Assembly (NCBI GenBank): GCA_019322475.1
Contig: JAHWIN010000044.1
Location: 1 to 7,123, forward strand
Source: Candidatus Woesearchaeota archaeon
GTDB lineage: Archaea; Nanobdellota; Nanobdellia; Woesearchaeales; JACPBV01
DNA: 7,123 bases
Direction: 5' to 3'
Shown piece by piece: positions 5,748 through 7,123 of the stretch. The translations under genes were made by a program, and so were the position numbers. The notes below the pieces were generated by a model. That model searched no databases and was not told the DNA's origin. It was given only the letters and a program-made list of their open reading frames with translations. Numbering within the stretch: the stretch's first letter is position 1; every line of letters begins with the position of its first letter.

Positions 5748-5765
5748 TATATTTAAACTTTTCGG
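5748..5765 (-). promoter_or_regulatory. BRE/TATA promoter for the 439-aa surface protein gene
   Basis: The minus strand reads CCGAAAAGTTTAAATATA, a BRE followed by a TATA box. Initiation would fall near 5725, leaving about 60 nt before the ATG at 5666. An imperfect inverted repeat (GTATAA at 5716-5721, TTATAC at 5736-5741) spans the expected start site and could be an operator. Confidence 0.6.
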
Positions 5766-5817
5766 TAATTTAGTATACAATAGTAGTTACTGCCCATCAC
5801 CATTTTTTAGTTAATTC

Positions 5818-7122
5818 CTACTGGATTATCTTAAAATCCCTGTGCCTCGTCCTCCTTATGCCTTCTGTATCTGACAATGATATCCTCAATGTGTAAACAC
5901 CCGGCTTTGCATCTCCCGGAATCTCGAGATAAAGGCCCCTTGACATGGCCTTGTCAACATCAGGCCCCCTGAAAGGGCCTAATTTTCTTGATATGCCCAG
6001 CTCAGGCTCAGTGACCCTTATTGTTGTATGGCGTGTATTATATCTCCCAATATTCTCGAAGTTCAGGTCAACAAAAAGCAGGTCCCCTGCTCTGACCTCA
6101 TCATATGCAAGATTGTTTATCCTTATGTTGCCTATAAAAAACTTCTTCCGGGGTATAAAATCCAGCCTTATCCCTTTGTTGGTGCAATAGCTGCCGGTCA
6201 TGCCTGCATTCACACATTTGTCTGAAGTGAACATATTGTTATCATCACAATCATCATCGTCAAAACATCTTATCTCCCTATGCGTGCATGAGCAGTCGGC
6301 CAGGCATTCATCCATAGTATAGATATCTATATCATTGCAGTCTTCATCTGATTCGCATTCTGCATAACACTTATCTTTATCACAGCTGTGCATCAGGCTC
6401 ACAGATCCCTTAGTGCATTCATCATTAGCCTCATCGCATAGGGAAGTGAAGCCTGAAAAATAATCAAGGGTGAAGGGATTGTTGTCAGGATCATTATCGC
6501 ATGTAGCTATCCTGCCTATATTATAATAAGAACAATCTATGGGGTCTCCTTCTTCACAAAATCCCTCAAAACATAGCTCTTCTCCGTTGCAGTAAAGCCC
6601 GTCATCGCACTCTGAATCTTTTTCACAGTCACCGCAATGATAGCCGTCATCAAGCGTAATGCTTGGCTCACAGGCTTCTCCCTCATCAACCCCGGTCATG
6701 CATTCACAATCACCTGAACATGCCCCATAATCATTATAATCAGCATAATCGTCCAATATTCCGTCATTATCTGCGTCTATGCACTTATCGTCAGGGCATT
6801 CACAACCATTATCCTTATCGCACTCTGCACTGCAAACCCCCTCAACACAGTACTCATTAAGCTCAGGGGCTGAACAGTCTGTGCTGCAGTCTGTGCATGT
6901 GCAGTCATCCTTGCAGCTTTTGAGGCAGGAATCCATGACCATTGTAGAATCCTTTATCTTATCAGAATCATATTCTGCAAGCCTCTTGCCGTTGCAGTAG
7001 TCATCATAGGTAGCAGAGCATGAGTTGTTTCCGCAATCATCATCTGATTCGCACTCTGCATCGCAGTCCTCAATGCTGCATGTATGCTGAAACTCCCCCG
7101 TGGTTGCCGTGCATTTATCATC
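5818..7122 (-). CDS. Cys/Asp-rich mosaic surface protein with a C-terminal CARDB-like domain (5' end off window)
   Basis: The frame is open from the right edge to a TAG at 5818-5820, giving 434 visible residues. The true start lies off the window. The Met at 6942 is internal, because the same Cys-rich repeats continue 60 codons upstream without a stop. Residues 1 to about 315 hold 44 Cys, often spaced as C-x(3-5)-DC-x-C, consistent with many disulfides in small modules. A DADNDGILDD sequence (about 116-125) matches the D-x-D-x-D-G calcium loop of TSP3/dockerin-like repeats. CNGEELCFEGFC (about 178-189) and DDCDDNNMFTSDKC belong to the repetitive Cys modules seen in secreted bacterial and archaeal mosaic proteins. 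From about 319 the sequence lacks Cys and forms a CARDB-like domain (IGNIRINN, VRAGDLLFVDLNFENIG, PGVYTLRISL), matching domain 2 of the neighbouring 439-aa protein. No membrane anchor follows it. Likely extracellular and calcium-binding; the exact function is unknown. Confidence 0.85.
   Translation of the reverse strand, partial: DDKCTATTGEFQHTCSIEDCDAECESDDDCGNNSCSATYDDYCNGKRLAEYDSDKIKDSTMVMDSCLKSCKDDCTCTDCSTDCSAPELNEYCVEGVCSAECDKDNGCECPDDKCIDADNDGILDDYADYNDYGACSGDCECMTGVDEGEACEPSITLDDGYHCGDCEKDSECDDGLYCNGEELCFEGFCEEGDPIDCSYYNIGRIATCDNDPDNNPFTLDYFSGFTSLCDEANDECTKGSVSLMHSCDKDKCYAECESDEDCNDIDIYTMDECLADCSCTHREIRCFDDDDCDDNNMFTSDKCVNAGMTGSYCTNKGIRLDFIPRKKFFIGNIRINNLAYDEVRAGDLLFVDLNFENIGRYNTRHTTIRVTEPELGISRKLGPFRGPDVDKAMSRGLYLEIPGDAKPGVYTLRISLSDTEGIRRTRHRDFKIIQ
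6345..6365 (-). repeat. 21-bp repeat inside the Cys-rich gene, copy 1 (copy 2 at 7041-7061)
   Basis: Positions 6345-6365 and 7041-7061 agree at 20 of 21 bases. In frame they encode AECESD followed by E or D and DC, preceded by C-Y in one copy and C-D in the other. This marks a duplicated Cys/Asp module about 230 codons apart and is part of the coding sequence, not a mobile repeat. Confidence 0.6.
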
Positions 7123-7123
7123 A

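Noticed and set aside
6942..7122. Starting the Cys-rich gene at the Met codon at 6942
   Set aside because: The frame stays open for 60 more codons to the window edge with the same Cys/Asp-rich modules, and no signal peptide or Shine-Dalgarno sequence is present at 6942.

Overview
The window looks archaeal and is most likely from an AT-rich, small-genome lineage of the DPANN type; that placement is an inference. Supporting signs are BRE/TATA-type promoters (A-rich element followed by TTTAAATATA or TTTATATA), oligo-T transcript ends, a tRNA-Trp that can only be read as a tRNA if it is interrupted, a DUF192 protein of the archaeal sequence type, and large envelope proteins built from CARDB/NEW3-like Ig folds (the COG1361 'S-layer domain' class). 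No bacterial -35/-10 promoters, insertion sequences or CRISPR repeats were seen.

Layout. On the minus strand, positions 1-1000 hold the N-terminal 333 codons of a secreted protein rich in N-glycosylation sequons; its 3' end lies off the left edge. A 346-bp non-coding stretch follows, with a minus-strand promoter and a 10-bp-arm palindrome in the leader. On the plus strand come a DUF192 gene (1347-1682) and a tRNA-Trp(CCA)-like gene (1756-1926) that carries an anticodon-loop intron and two further hairpin insertions. Three envelope genes then follow on the minus strand. The first is a 717-aa protein with three Ig-like ectodomains and seven membrane segments joined by very basic loops (2052-4205). 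The second is a 439-aa single-pass protein with three Ig-like domains and an acidic tail (4347-5666). The third is a cysteine- and aspartate-rich mosaic protein ending in a CARDB-like domain (5818-7122), whose 5' end lies off the right edge.

How it fits together. All four minus-strand genes encode exported or surface-exposed proteins, so the window is mainly a cell-envelope cluster. Each of the three visible starts has its own promoter and Shine-Dalgarno sequence. The 439-aa protein and the cysteine-rich protein share a recognisable domain. The acidic cytoplasmic tail of the 439-aa protein and the basic cytoplasmic loops of the 717-aa protein could contact each other, which is speculative. 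The plus-strand DUF192 and tRNA genes form an unrelated housekeeping insert. The most unusual element is the interrupted tRNA-Trp.
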